From positions 118,725-182,724 of the forward strand of contig CAIXUG010000016.1 in the NCBI GenBank assembly GCA_903922605.1: a stretch of 64,000 nt of DNA, read 5' to 3'. The position numbers and the translations under genes were made by a program. Source of the DNA: an uncultured Verrucomicrobiota bacterium. GTDB taxonomy: Bacteria; Verrucomicrobiota; Verrucomicrobiia; Limisphaerales; UBA9464. The notes below the pieces were generated by a model that had not been told where the DNA came from, did no database searches, and saw only the letters and a program-made list of their open reading frames with translations. Below, one piece after another: positions 44,149 through 53,777 of this stretch (its first letter is position 1; the number at the start of each line of letters is the position of its first letter).

Positions 44149-44398
44149 ACCCCGATGCGCTGGTGGGGTAAAGCTGCGGCTTTACCCTGATTTTGCCGCC
44201 CTGCAAGCGCAGCGAAGCAGGCGGCCGGCCACCTGAGCCAAAAGGGGCGACGTGGTCCAAAGAGTATCCTATGGCTGTGCCCGAAGGTGAGCTGTCTTTT
44301 ACTCGCCTCCGTCGATGCGGAGACGCCCCGACGGCGCTGGCGCTGGTCGGGGCGGAAATAATGGGTAGAGCGCAGCTCTACCCCACCAGCGCAGCGGG
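44149..44398. repeat. 250-bp palindromic intergenic element
   Basis: The left arm 44149-44187 (gatgcgctggtggggtaaag, then ctgcggctttaccc) and right arm 44363-44398 (gggtagagcgcagctctacc, then ccaccagcgcagcggg) are near reverse complements; each also contains its own hairpin. The inside holds further hairpins. It fills the gap between trpC and the S46 peptidase gene (44094-44565), in which no gene is seen. Confidence 0.7.
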
Positions 44399-44487
44399 AT
44401 AGCTTTCCCCTAACAAACGGCGACAGGGCCAAGGGCCGCCAAAGGATTCTGGAAAGCACCGGCTTGCTTTCAGCGAGCGCTGCCTTT

Positions 44488-44550
44488 GAACGTTCAGCGT
44501 TGGACGTTGGACGTTGGACGTTGGACGTTGGGCGTTGGGCGTTCAACGTT
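44488..44550. repeat. tandem 8-mer repeat (gttggacg) with inverted ends
   Basis: The word gttggacg is repeated about six times and degenerates to gttgggcg. The ends gaacgttcagcgtt and gttcaacgtt are partly inverted. It ends 15 bp before the S46 peptidase stop codon. Confidence 0.75.
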
Positions 44551-44565
44551 CCCGCCTCCGCCCGC

Positions 44566-46647
44566 TCACCCCTTCTTCTTGCCGGTCTGCAGCTCGTGAA
44601 CGATGTCCTTCACGCCATAGACCTTTGAGAGCGCCTCAATGATCGCGCTGCTGTGGACGCTCAGTGCCCGGGCCTGCACGTCGTCATAGGCGAAATCGAG
44701 CACGAGGCTCTGGAGGTTGCCGTCGAAGATGATGCCGACGAACTCACCCGCGCGGTTCACGACCGGGCTGCCCGAGTTGCCGCCGATGATGTCCGCCGTG
44801 CTCACGAAATTGAACGGCGTGTTCAGGTTGAGCGCATCCTTCTTCTTCACCCAGCGGGCCGGCAGATCGAAGGGCGGCTGATTTTTCATGTCGGCGCTGC
44901 GCTGGTAAAGCCCGGCCATCGTAGTCAGGGCGGGCACCTTCACGCCGCCCTCCTCGTAACCGGATACCGGACCATACGAGAGCCGCAACGTAAACGTGGC
45001 GTCGGGATACTTGCCCGTGCCTTCGAGCTTGAACCGCGCCCGTGCGATCGCGGCCTGCGCCTGCTGCTTCACCTCATCCTGCGCCTCCATGGTCTTGCGC
45101 AGATCGCGCGCTTCGCCATCCACGAGGCGGGCCAGCTCGATCAGCGGATCCTTGGCGTCCGTCACTGCCGCAGCGCCGCCCTCGTACAGTTTCTTGCGGA
45201 ACGCCACGTCACGCACCTTGGTCGTGCGGATCAGCTCGGCCGCCCGTTCGCGCGGAGGTTTCCCGGCCAGCACCTGCTGCACCACGGGATCGGCAAAGCC
45301 AAGCTGCTCGGTGAGAAACGCCAGCGAGTCCGCCAGCCGCAGCGTCTCATAATCCTCGTAGATCGGCTTGTCGGAGAAGAGGCCGAGTTCGAGTGAAAGC
45401 TTCTCGGAGTCGGTGAATTCCTTCAGGCGTTCGCCATTCGGCTTGGGGCGCTCCTCTCCGGCGCGCAGAAGGGTGCGGGCGATGGCAAAGCTCTCGCTGC
45501 CAAAGCCATGCTCGGCCTCAATCAGGCGGTAGCGCAGCGCGTGCTGCTTGATGACGGCCTGCGCCGCCGCGATCTTGTCATAGGCTCCCGCCGCCTCGGC
45601 AAATTCGCCGTTTACGGCCAATCGGGTGCGGAACGTCTGTTCAGCGGAGGCCTTCTTGCCCATGAGCACGGGGTCCTGCAGGCCGGCGATGCCGCCCTCG
45701 CGGGCCTTGCGCGAGTTTTGGACGCCAAAGAAATCCTCGCGGGCCCGCCGGGCATTTTCCTCGCTCCGGCCGCTCCAAGCGGTCAGCAGCGAATCCAGCC
45801 GGCGCAGGCGGGACAGCGTGTAGGGAAACTGCACGTCGCGCAGGTATTCCATCTCCGCCGTGGTCAGCAGCCGATCGGTTCGGCCCGGATGGCCGGACAC
45901 GAAAGTCAGCTCCCCGTCCGCCGCACCGGCCTTCGACCACTTCAGGTAGTCTTTGACCTTGATGGGTTTGCCGTCCTCGTAAACGCGGAACAGGCAGATA
46001 TCGAGGTCGAAACGCGGGAATTCGAAATTGTCCGGATCGCCACCGTAAAATGCAATCTGCTGCTCCGGCGCGAAGACGAGCCGCACGTCGGTATAACGCT
46101 TGAAGCGGTAGAGATGGTAAGCGCCGCCCTGATACAGCGTGATCACGTTGGAGCGTAGGCCGGTCTTTTCCAGCGACTCCTTCTCAATCTCCGAAGTCAC
46201 CTTGCGCCGGGCCTTGGAGGCATCCTCGGGTGTCGCATCGGCGGGCACACCGGCATTCACCCGCGCCGTGACGTCCTCGACGGACTGGAGGACGTTGAGT
46301 TCAAGATCCACGCAGGGAAGCTCCTCGGCGGCCGTCTTGGCATAGAAACCGTCGCGCAGGTAGTTCTTTTCCTTGGAGCCGACCTTTTGCAGCGCATCGG
46401 CGCCGACGTGGTGGTTCGAAATCGCCAGCCCGTCTTCGCTCACAAAACTGCCCGAGCCGCCGGAATTGAAGCGCACCGATGATTTCTGCAGGTGCTCCAG
46501 CCACGCGTCCGTCAGGTCAAAGCCATACTTCTCCTTCAGCTGCTGGCGCGGTGGATTGTTGTAGAGCCACATGCCCTCGTCGGCACGGGGATTCAGGGGA
46601 AGGGCGAGAACGGCGGCGGCCAGCGGGGCAAGAGCGCGGAGCTTCAT
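44566..46647 (-). CDS. S46 family serine peptidase (DPP7/DPP11-like)
   Basis: Exported dipeptidyl-peptidase of 693 residues that removes dipeptides from peptide N-termini. A signal peptide (LRALAPLAAAVLALPLN) is followed by DEGMWLYNNPP, the family start. The catalytic His is in AISNHHVGADAL, the Ser in IIGGNSGSPVVN, and the S46 block FDLDICLFRVYEDGKP (middle Asp) is present. Residues that would separate DPP7 from DPP11 specificity were not assigned. Peptide feeding is the likely role. Upstream lies a short gap before the DUF554 gene on the same strand. Confidence 0.94.
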   Translation of the reverse strand: MKLRALAPLAAAVLALPLNPRADEGMWLYNNPPRQQLKEKYGFDLTDAWLEHLQKSSVRFNSGGSGSFVSEDGLAISNHHVGADALQKVGSKEKNYLRDGFYAKTAAEELPCVDLELNVLQSVEDVTARVNAGVPADATPEDASKARRKVTSEIEKESLEKTGLRSNVITLYQGGAYHLYRFKRYTDVRLVFAPEQQIAFYGGDPDNFEFPRFDLDICLFRVYEDGKPIKVKDYLKWSKAGAADGELTFVSGHPGRTDRLLTTAEMEYLRDVQFPYTLSRLRRLDSLLTAWSGRSEENARRAREDFFGVQNSRKAREGGIAGLQDPVLMGKKASAEQTFRTRLAVNGEFAEAAGAYDKIAAAQAVIKQHALRYRLIEAEHGFGSESFAIARTLLRAGEERPKPNGERLKEFTDSEKLSLELGLFSDKPIYEDYETLRLADSLAFLTEQLGFADPVVQQVLAGKPPRERAAELIRTTKVRDVAFRKKLYEGGAAAVTDAKDPLIELARLVDGEARDLRKTMEAQDEVKQQAQAAIARARFKLEGTGKYPDATFTLRLSYGPVSGYEEGGVKVPALTTMAGLYQRSADMKNQPPFDLPARWVKKKDALNLNTPFNFVSTADIIGGNSGSPVVNRAGEFVGIIFDGNLQSLVLDFAYDDVQARALSVHSSAIIEALSKVYGVKDIVHELQTGKKKG

Positions 46648-46800
46648 GGTGTGAGTTGGGAAAACAAACAGTTACCAGACTGTGACGGGAAAGGTGGCGC
46701 GTTAATGGCCGATTTCCAGCGGGAATTGCGAGCAGCGAAAATCCGTGGGCGAAAATCATCACTCAAGCGTACCGACGCTTCCAGCATCGCGTAGGACGAG

Positions 46801-46877
46801 TGAGCCAGTGAGCCAGTAGGTCAGTAGGTCGGCGGGTCACTGATGACTGAATACTGATTTACTGACCCACTGGCTCA
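46801..46877. repeat. intergenic inverted repeat, gccagtgagcc/ggctcactggc-like family
   Basis: The left arm 46801-46844 (tgagccagtgagccagtagg and on) is inverted against 46845-46877 (tactgatttactgacccact and on to ggctca). The right arm ends on the stop codon of the DUF554 gene (TCA 46875-46877). The words match the stretch inside the core-MetE-like gene at 9501-9540. Confidence 0.7.
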
Positions 46878-47627
46878 GCCCCACCAATGCGTCAGCAGGG
46901 GCGCGTAAACCAGAGCTGGCAGGTAATTTGCCAAAGGCACCTTGCGGCCGCCGACCACGACCACCGCGATGGTCGCAACGATGAACCCGCCGGCCACGTT
47001 CAGGCTGTCCTTGAGCGCCGCGTCGTGCAGCAGCGGCTCCAGGGCCCGGCCCCCGAGCGTCAGGGTCCCCTGATAGGCCAGCACCGGCAGCGCGGCCAGC
47101 AGCGGACTCCAGCCGTAGGTCGCGACGAAGCCCATGGTCGCCAAGCCATCCATCACCCCCTTGAGCGCCAGGGTGCGCCACTGTCCATCCACGCCATCCT
47201 GGATCGAGCCCAGGATCGCCATCGGCCCCACACAGAACAGCAGCGTGCAAGTGACGAAGCCTTCGCTCGCACTCACCGTGCCCGGAGTCGCGGCGGCATC
47301 CTTCTGAAACCGCTGCTGGGTCCAGATCCCGACACGATTCATGCCGCGTTGGAGACGCAGGAACCAGCCGGTCAGGCTGCCCAAGGAGAGTGACAGCAGG
47401 GCGATGGCCAGCTGTTTGGCCGCATGACCGAGCGGTCCTTGCAGCCCCTGCCAGACCATGGAAAAACCGGCGTAAATGACCAGACCGGCCAGGCCCAGGC
47501 GCAGCCGTTGCTGAATCTGGGGTGTGAGGTGACGGGCCAGGGTCAGCCCGGCAAGGCCGCCCACCACGATTCCCGCCACGTTCAGCATGGTCCCGATCAC
47601 GGCCGGACAGTCCCGCGAGTTCGGCAC
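46875..47627 (-). CDS. DUF554 family membrane protein
   Basis: A polytopic inner-membrane protein of 250 residues with about seven hydrophobic segments. The family start is seen as IGTMLNVAGIVVGGLAGL, with CVGPMAILGSIQDGVDG and the later GVMDGLATMGF as conserved blocks. Function is unknown; the family is widespread (E. coli YqgA, B. subtilis YdfK). Met at 47627 adds nine residues before the family start; GTG 47600 or ATG 47588 would fit the family better. Its stop codon lies in a repeat arm. Confidence 0.88.
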   Translation of the reverse strand: MPNSRDCPAVIGTMLNVAGIVVGGLAGLTLARHLTPQIQQRLRLGLAGLVIYAGFSMVWQGLQGPLGHAAKQLAIALLSLSLGSLTGWFLRLQRGMNRVGIWTQQRFQKDAAATPGTVSASEGFVTCTLLFCVGPMAILGSIQDGVDGQWRTLALKGVMDGLATMGFVATYGWSPLLAALPVLAYQGTLTLGGRALEPLLHDAALKDSLNVAGGFIVATIAVVVVGGRKVPLANYLPALVYAPLLTHWWG

Positions 47628-47684
47628 GAATTCAAACCCAGTTCCGGGATGAACAACAAAGAAACGAAGGAACGAAGAAGAAGT

Positions 47685-47771
47685 CGAACCACTGATTCAC
47701 ACTGATGGACACCAATACAAGACGGCACCTAGGCAGCTCTGATCAGTGCAGATCAGTGTCGATCAGCGGTT
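47685..47771. repeat. intergenic inverted repeat, cactgat/atcagtg word family
   Basis: The left arm 47685-47718 (cgaaccactgattcacactg and on) is inverted against 47741-47771 (gatcagtgcagatcagtgtc and on to gcggtt). About 22 bp separate the arms. Just before it, 47655-47684 iterates gaaacgaagg words. It lies between DUF554 and Fe-alcohol dehydrogenase genes. Similar words are common between genes in PVC genomes, as far as I recall. Confidence 0.65.
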
Positions 47772-47785
47772 AAAAATGTTGGCCC

Positions 47786-49003
47786 CTACTTCACCGCGTC
47801 GCCGTTTCCGCGCGGGATATTTGCCGCGGTGTAGAGCGCGACGAAATCGTCCGCAGTCAGCGGCCTAGGATTAAAATTCACCGTCCACTGGCGGGCGGCC
47901 TCGGCCGCCAGTTGCGGGATCCGGGCCGCATCCACACCCGCTTCCGCCAGAGAGCGGGGAATGCCCGCGAGGTTCAGCAGCGTTTCGATCCGGACCACCA
48001 GCGCGGCCACGCAAACGTCCAGCCCATTCTCCAGGCTGGCGATCTCCGTCACGCTGGCCAGTTCGGCATACGCGTGACGGGCCGCGTCGCTGCCAGCCGC
48101 GTTCACACGGATGACGAGCGGCAGCATCAGCCCCACGGCCGCGCCGTGGACGACCCCAAAGTCGGCCGTGAGCGGGTTCGCGGCAGAATGCGCGGCGCCC
48201 AGCATCGAGCTCTCGATTGCCAGGCCGGCGAAAGCCGCCCCCAGGAGCATCCGGCCACGGGCATCAAGATCGCGCGGATTTGTCAGCACGCGCGGCAACG
48301 CGGGCACCAGCAGCCGAAAGGCGCTCCGCGAGTACATCGCGGACACGGCGTTGCGCTTCGTCGTCACGGCGGTTTCGACGGCGTGGGCGAGCGCGTCGAT
48401 GCCGGTCATGGCGGTCACCCGCGGCGGTTGGGAAACCGTGAGTTCAGGATCCAGCACCGCGATGCGCGCGGCCGCCTTGGGATCAAGACAGGCCATCTTC
48501 TGGTGGGTGGTCTCGTCGGCGATCAGCGCGGCGCTCTGGCATTCGCTGCCCGTGCCGGCGGTAGTCGGAATGGCAATGAGCGGCAGCAGCGGCTTCGTGG
48601 CCTTGCCTACGCCCCAGTAATCCTGGATGCGCCCGCCATTGGTGAGCAGAAAGTTGGTGCCCTTCGCGGTGTCCATCGAGCTGCCACCGCCCAGCCCGAC
48701 CAGGAGATCGGCCCGGAAAGCCTGCGCCGCCGCGAGACAGCCCGCCACGTCCGCCGTGGTCGGATTTTCATGAACGTCGGCGAAGACGGTGACCTCCAGG
48801 CCCGCCCGCCTCAGCGAGGCACAGGCGCGCTCGACGTGGCCGGCCGCCACGATGCCACGGTCGGTGACGAGGAAGATGCGGGAACCGCCGGTTTCGCGGG
48901 CCAGCTCACCGAGACGGTCCAGGGTGCCGTTGCCGAAAACGAGCCGGGTGCGGGGGGCCTGGTCAAACGGAGCCAGAGGGATGGGCAAGGTTTCGGACGT
49001 CAT
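47786..49003 (-). CDS. iron-containing alcohol dehydrogenase
   Basis: NAD(P)-dependent, Fe-type alcohol dehydrogenase of 405 residues. NAD-binding GLGGGSSMDTAKG is followed by IPTTAGTGSECQ. The metal ligands are Asp and His in TGIDALAHAVE and His in GAAHSAANPLTADFGVVHG. Substrate cannot be told; short-chain alcohols, 1,3-propanediol or lactaldehyde are typical for the family. Its ATG overlaps the stop of the epimerase gene by 4 bases (49000-49003), so the two are translated together. Confidence 0.93.
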   Translation of the reverse strand: MTSETLPIPLAPFDQAPRTRLVFGNGTLDRLGELARETGGSRIFLVTDRGIVAAGHVERACASLRRAGLEVTVFADVHENPTTADVAGCLAAAQAFRADLLVGLGGGSSMDTAKGTNFLLTNGGRIQDYWGVGKATKPLLPLIAIPTTAGTGSECQSAALIADETTHQKMACLDPKAAARIAVLDPELTVSQPPRVTAMTGIDALAHAVETAVTTKRNAVSAMYSRSAFRLLVPALPRVLTNPRDLDARGRMLLGAAFAGLAIESSMLGAAHSAANPLTADFGVVHGAAVGLMLPLVIRVNAAGSDAARHAYAELASVTEIASLENGLDVCVAALVVRIETLLNLAGIPRSLAEAGVDAARIPQLAAEAARQWTVNFNPRPLTADDFVALYTAANIPRGNGDAVK

Positions 49004-49947
49004 GCGCGCGGCGTAAGACTCACGACTGGAGCGTGATGTTCAAGTTCGGTTGCGGGGTTTTGTGCAGCGGCGATGGCAGCAGCATAGCCTTCGCGATACG
49101 TCGGAAAAGCCGGAATCCAACCCGAGGCACGCAGCTTGCGGTTGCTGACGCGCTTGTTCGTCAGACCACGTTTGCGCGCCGCATTCTCGGCCTCGGTGGC
49201 GAACGGCGGTAGTGGCCGGCCCAATTGCGCGGCGTTCCAGGCGAGGAAATCGAGCTGCGCGACCGGCAGGTCATCGGCGCAGTTGTAGATTTCACCGGGC
49301 TGGCCGCGCTCCAAGGCTACGACAATGGCGGTCGCCACATCATCGCGGTGAACCATGTTCATCAGTCGGGAGCCATCCCCCACGATGCGGGCTTCTCCGG
49401 CGAGCAACTGATGAAAGAGATGGCCCCGGCCAGGTCCGTAGATGCCGGCGACCCGCAAGATTACGGCAGGAAACTGCCGCTCGCGGTGGGCGGCGAGCAG
49501 GAGGCCTTCCGTATCGCGCAGGAGGCGTCCGGTTTCACCCGCTGGCTCAGCAGGCGACGTTTCATCCACGTCCACGCCGTCATTCTGGGCGTACACGCTG
49601 GTGCTGCTGGTATAGACGTATTTGGCGACCGGCTGCGTGCTGAGCCAGGCCAGCACGTTGCGCGTGCCTTCGAGATAGACGCTCCGGTAGTCCGCCGCCC
49701 CGCCTCGGGACGAGGAAACGGTATTCACGACCCAATCAAAGGAGCCGGGCAAACGGGCCAGTTGGTCGGCCTGGGTGATGTCACCAACCAGTGGACGGAT
49801 GCCCGCCGACTCGAGTTCCGCCGCCGCCCCGGCCGAACGGCGCAGGCCGAAGACCGAATGACCGGCTTCGGCCAGTCGGCGACCGGTCGCCCGGCCAACA
49901 TAGCCGCAGCCGATCAGGAGGACTCTCCGAGGAGAGGTGACAGACAT
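49000..49947 (-). CDS. NAD(P)-dependent epimerase/dehydratase (extended SDR, atypical)
   Basis: About 315 residues from ATG 49947. The Rossmann start is VLLIGCGYVGRATGRRL, a GxGxxG form. TSSTSVYAQNDGVDV has the Ser/Thr; the usual YxxxK is not obvious (TSSTSVYAQN lacks it), which is typical of atypical SDRs such as YeeZ-like proteins. ILRVAGIYGPGRGHLF and MNMVHRDDVATAIV are family blocks. The product may be a sugar or nucleotide-sugar dehydratase. It overlaps the Fe-ADH gene by 4 bases. Confidence 0.85.
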   Translation of the reverse strand: MSVTSPRRVLLIGCGYVGRATGRRLAEAGHSVFGLRRSAGAAAELESAGIRPLVGDITQADQLARLPGSFDWVVNTVSSSRGGAADYRSVYLEGTRNVLAWLSTQPVAKYVYTSSTSVYAQNDGVDVDETSPAEPAGETGRLLRDTEGLLLAAHRERQFPAVILRVAGIYGPGRGHLFHQLLAGEARIVGDGSRLMNMVHRDDVATAIVVALERGQPGEIYNCADDLPVAQLDFLAWNAAQLGRPLPPFATEAENAARKRGLTNKRVSNRKLRASGWIPAFPTYREGYAAAIAAAQNPATELEHHAPVVSLTPRA

Positions 49948-50039
49948 TTCCCGGAGTATCGTCACACCTCGGAAAATTCGCAACCCACACGGAGGAATCA
50001 GCTTGCAGGTTGGCCGGAGACTCTGAATAAACAGGAACC

Positions 50040-52358
50040 ATGAAAATGAGCCAAAGGAGTTCTTATCAACGTCAGTCCTTTGCCATGATCGTGGCCTTGG
50101 CCGGCTGTTTGGGGATGAGCCAGGCTCTCGCCCGGGTGCTGACGGTGAACACCGCCGACAATGCCGATCCCGCCGGCAACGCCAACACCTCCCTGCTCGA
50201 AGCGCTACAGGGGTTGCAGGACGGGGATGTGATCCAGTTCAACATTCCGGGAAACGGACCACACCTGATCAAGACACCGGTGGGCGGCTACCCGCTGATC
50301 CAAGTGAGCAATGTCACCATCGACGGTTACAGCCAGCCGGGCTCATCCGCGAACAGCAACGGCATCCTCGGGGGAAACAACGCGAACATTCAGGTTTATC
50401 TGGATTCGACCGACCCGACTCTGACGAGCGATGACCTCCCCCTCGGACCTTCAACGCGGCTCACGGACTACTCCGGGTATAGCGATTCCGAGAACGCCAT
50501 CCTCGGCCTGGTCGCCGCCAGCCACGTGCGGATCAAGGGCCTGGGCTTCCTTTCGCACCAGACTTCCGGTGAGACCGACAATCCGGCCATTTACTGCGTC
50601 GCGCTGGTGAACGGTTCGGAGGATTGCCGGATTCAGGGTTGTCGGTTCGGCCTGGACCCCGACGGGCATACGATCCGCGGCAGCTCGGCCGCAGTGGCCG
50701 CCTTTCGCTACAGTGGTGACAACGGGTTTGTCTACTCTTCCGGCCTGGTGTTCGGTACCGATGGCGACGGCACGGATGACGTGAAGGAGTTCAACATCAC
50801 CACGGGCATGCACATCGCCCTGGCCATCGAGCTGCCCCACGCCAAGATTTCTGGCAACTACTTCAACGTGCTGCCGGACGGCAAGACGTTTGTGAACGTC
50901 AACGACATCCAGCAAAGCCTCATGGATGCGGGCCGCAGCGGCGGCGATGCCAGCGTGGAAAACCTGGAGAACGGCCGGGAGCTGGAAGGCACGGTCATCG
51001 GCACGGACAGCGATGGCATCAGCGACGCGAACGAGCGCAACATCTTCAACACCGCCGCCTACGACCATCTGCTAGAATTTTACAGCGGCACGGCCAGCGA
51101 GATTGTGGTGGCCGGCAATTACTTCGGCGTCGGCGTGGATGGCACTTCACTGCCCACGCCCGCCACCGGGGCCACACCCGATCTGATCGCGCTGCCCGAC
51201 AGCGGCAGCCTGCGCCTGGGCTCGGATTTTGACGGCGTGGCCGACGCGCTTGAAAGCAACCTGATCGTGGGGATTCCCGGCAGCCAGCTGGTGGACGCCG
51301 GCAATACCCTCACCATTCTCGCCCGTGGTAACCGGATCGTGAACTGCGGTTTTGCCGCCTTCCCGTTTGCGGATGGCAGCAACAATCGCAACTACGCCGA
51401 CTACTATTCCGCCGCGTTGCTCGACCCGACGGCTCCAATCCCGACCCTCACCGGCTATACCAACGGTGTCCTCTCCGGCACGCTTCCCCCCGTCAGCACC
51501 GACATCTATCCGCTCTCGGAAGTTGATGTCTATCTCACCGATCCGGCTTCGGATGCCAACATGCTCACCCTACCGGGAACCTACCTGAAATCGTTCCGCG
51601 ATAACGGCCCGACCGACACCGATGCCGCCCTGAACCAGTTCAGTGTGGATCTGTCCTCCGTTTCGATTCCGGCGGGCTCGAAGCTGGTCATCGCCGCGAA
51701 TTATTCGACCGATACCAACGGCTTTGGCTTTGGGGGCACACCGATAACCGGGCCGTTGTCGGCGGCTTTCGCCGTCGCCGGCTCCGCCGGCATCACTTTC
51801 AACCCGACCACAGTCGGGGCGTCCGGACTCATATTGTCTTGGGCGGGGGGCACGGGACCGTTCCTGGTGCAAGGGAAGCTGGGGCTGACCGACGCGTGGA
51901 TTGACCTCGTCACCACCTCGCAGCCAACGGCGACCATCCCGCTGGCCGGCTTCAGCGGATTCTTCCGCGTTATGGATGGCACGTCCAAGACGGTGAAGCT
52001 TTTCCGAGCGACCCTGAACGGGGCCAACGAACGCCCGACGCCGATCACGACGCCCGGTACCGGCACCGGCCTCCTGGCCCTCGACGGCCTGACGGTCAAC
52101 TACGTGGTGAGCTACCAGAATTTGACCTCCGCCCCGGTCGCCTACCACCTGCATGGGCTGGGCACGGCCGATCAGGCGGTTGGCGTGAAGTTCGCGTTGG
52201 TTCCGGTGGGAACCCTCAGTGCGGCCAGCGGCCAGTTCGCAGGCCAGAGCACGGTTGATCAGGATACCGCGAACGGAATCGCGGCCGGTCAGACCTACTT
52301 CAACGTCCATACGGTAAATAATGGCGGCGGTGAGATTCGCGGACAAGTGCTGCCTTGA
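50040..52358 (+). CDS. secreted beta-helix-like protein with C-terminal CHRD domain
   Basis: Exported protein of 772 residues. Signal peptide FAMIVALAGCLGMSQALA is followed by a CSLREA-like start (LTVNTADNADPAGNANTSLLEAL, quoted in part as NTSLLEALQGLQDGD). Repeats with I/V-x-N and GNYFGV spacing (ISGNYFNVLPDGKTF, VAGNYFGVGVDGTS) suggest a parallel beta-helix. The last 120 residues are a CHRD domain: FRATLNGANERP, YHLHGLG and YFNVHTVNNGGGEIRGQV. CHRD domains occur in secreted or surface proteins. Shine-Dalgarno AGGAACC sits just before the ATG. Confidence 0.8.
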   Translation: MKMSQRSSYQRQSFAMIVALAGCLGMSQALARVLTVNTADNADPAGNANTSLLEALQGLQDGDVIQFNIPGNGPHLIKTPVGGYPLIQVSNVTIDGYSQPGSSANSNGILGGNNANIQVYLDSTDPTLTSDDLPLGPSTRLTDYSGYSDSENAILGLVAASHVRIKGLGFLSHQTSGETDNPAIYCVALVNGSEDCRIQGCRFGLDPDGHTIRGSSAAVAAFRYSGDNGFVYSSGLVFGTDGDGTDDVKEFNITTGMHIALAIELPHAKISGNYFNVLPDGKTFVNVNDIQQSLMDAGRSGGDASVENLENGRELEGTVIGTDSDGISDANERNIFNTAAYDHLLEFYSGTASEIVVAGNYFGVGVDGTSLPTPATGATPDLIALPDSGSLRLGSDFDGVADALESNLIVGIPGSQLVDAGNTLTILARGNRIVNCGFAAFPFADGSNNRNYADYYSAALLDPTAPIPTLTGYTNGVLSGTLPPVSTDIYPLSEVDVYLTDPASDANMLTLPGTYLKSFRDNGPTDTDAALNQFSVDLSSVSIPAGSKLVIAANYSTDTNGFGFGGTPITGPLSAAFAVAGSAGITFNPTTVGASGLILSWAGGTGPFLVQGKLGLTDAWIDLVTTSQPTATIPLAGFSGFFRVMDGTSKTVKLFRATLNGANERPTPITTPGTGTGLLALDGLTVNYVVSYQNLTSAPVAYHLHGLGTADQAVGVKFALVPVGTLSAASGQFAGQSTVDQDTANGIAAGQTYFNVHTVNNGGGEIRGQVLP

Positions 52359-52438
52359 CCTGCGGAGGGTGAACCGGGCACATTCTTCCGCGCACCCCCC
52401 TTTATAATGTTTTCCGGCGCCGAGTGGCGTCGGTTACG

Positions 52439-52488
52439 GCGGGCTTGGGCGATGAAACCGTGTGTCATCCCCAAGCCCGCTTTTTATT
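52439..52488 (+). terminator. rho-independent terminator
   Basis: An 11-bp stem gcgggcttggg/cccaagcccgc with a loop of about 22 bases is followed by TTTTTATTT. It lies 80 bp after the CHRD gene. Confidence 0.8.
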
Positions 52489-52520
52489 TCAGGAGGCTGG
52501 GCCGACCGGCAGTCCCATAA

Positions 52521-52590
52521 TCCTGCTCTTGCTCTTAATCCCTCCGCCTCTGCTTTGTTCTGCATTGGGAAGAGCAAGAGTACGTGCAAG
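52521..52590. repeat. intergenic inverted repeat, ctcttgctc/gagcaagag family, copy 3
   Basis: The left arm cctgctcttgctcttaatcc (52522 on) is inverted against gaagagcaagagtacgtgc (52569 on). Related to copies at 25492 and 29132; ttaatc also links it to the repeat at 40307. It lies in the 300-bp gap before ychF, which otherwise holds only the terminator at 52439. Confidence 0.6.
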
Positions 52591-52658
52591 ATTGGGCCAC
52601 GACCGTTGACCTTGCCCCTTGTCATCCGCCCGTCCCCCGCCATTCTCCGCGCCGCACT

Positions 52659-53762
52659 ATGCTGAAAGCCGGAATCGTCGGGCTGCCCAATGTGGGCAAG
52701 TCCACCCTCTTCAATGCCGTCACGCGCACCCGCAAGGCGCAGGCGGCCAACTACCCCTTCTGCACCATCGACCCTAACATTGGGATCGTCACGGTGCCCG
52801 ACGAGCGGCTCCAGGTGCTCCAGAAGATCGCCAAGACGAACGTGGTCATCCCCGCCGCGATCGAGTTCGTCGACATCGCCGGGCTCGTGAAGGGCGCCAG
52901 CGCCGGCGAAGGCCTGGGCAACAAGTTCCTCACCCACATCCGCGAGGTGGATGCCATCGTGCAGGTGGTGCGCTGCTTTGAGGATGCCGATATCCATCAC
53001 GTTGCGGGCAACGTGGACCCGGTGCGGGACATTGAGACGATCACCACCGAACTCGTGCTGTCCGATCTCGAGGCGGTGAAGAAGCGGCTCCACAGCGTGG
53101 CGAAGGACGCCAAGCGCGGCGACAAGGTGGCGCAGGCCGAGGAAGCCGTCCTGAAAAAGCTGGAGCCGCATCTGGATGCCGGCAAACCCGCGCTCACGCT
53201 GGAGCTGACGCCCGAGGACAAGGCGATCTCCCGGCTGTTCTGGCTGATGACCGACAAGCCCACGATCTTTGCGTGCAACGTGAAGGAATCGGACCTGGCG
53301 ACCGCCGACACGAACTCCTACGTCGAACAGGTGCGGGCCTACACCAAGACGCACTTTGCCTGCGAGGCCGTCGTCATTTCCGCGCAGATCGAGAGCGATC
53401 TGGTGGACCTGACGCCGGAAGAGGCCGCGGAATTCCTGAAGGAACTCGGCGTGAAGGAATCCGGCGTCGGCGTGCTGATCCGCGCCACCTATCACCTGCT
53501 CGGTCTGCGGACGTATTTCACCGCTGGTGAAAAGGAGGTCCGCGCGTGGACGATTCACGCGGGCGACACCGCGCCAAAGGCGGCCGGCGTGATCCATTCT
53601 GATTTCGAGCGCGGCTTCATCAAGTCCGAGACCGTGGCCTACGAGGATCTCGTCCGGTGCGGCTCCGTGGCGGCGGCCCGGGAAAAGGGCCTGTACCGGA
53701 TGGAAGGCAAGGAATACGTGGTGAAGGATGGCGACGTGCTGCTCTTCAAGTTCAACGTGTAG
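52659..53762 (+). CDS. ychF: redox-regulated ATPase YchF
   Basis: Universally conserved Obg-related P-loop ATPase (OLA1 family), bound to ribosomes. 367 residues with Walker [12 protein letters not shown] (about 8-18), the switch FCTIDPN, G3 [10 protein letters not shown], and NVKESDL (about 208), which replaces the G4 NKxD and gives ATP preference. The C-terminal TGS-like domain has [19 protein letters not shown] and [16 protein letters not shown] 52659 starts right at the G domain. Confidence 0.96.
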   Translation: MLKAGIVGLPNVGKSTLFNAVTRTRKAQAANYPFCTIDPNIGIVTVPDERLQVLQKIAKTNVVIPAAIEFVDIAGLVKGASAGEGLGNKFLTHIREVDAIVQVVRCFEDADIHHVAGNVDPVRDIETITTELVLSDLEAVKKRLHSVAKDAKRGDKVAQAEEAVLKKLEPHLDAGKPALTLELTPEDKAISRLFWLMTDKPTIFACNVKESDLATADTNSYVEQVRAYTKTHFACEAVVISAQIESDLVDLTPEEAAEFLKELGVKESGVGVLIRATYHLLGLRTYFTAGEKEVRAWTIHAGDTAPKAAGVIHSDFERGFIKSETVAYEDLVRCGSVAAAREKGLYRMEGKEYVVKDGDVLLFKFNV

Positions 53763-53777
53763 CCGGTCCGGTGGCGA

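Noticed and set aside
44488..44550. CRISPR array
   Set aside because: The 8-base word is repeated head to tail without spacers and no cas genes are near.
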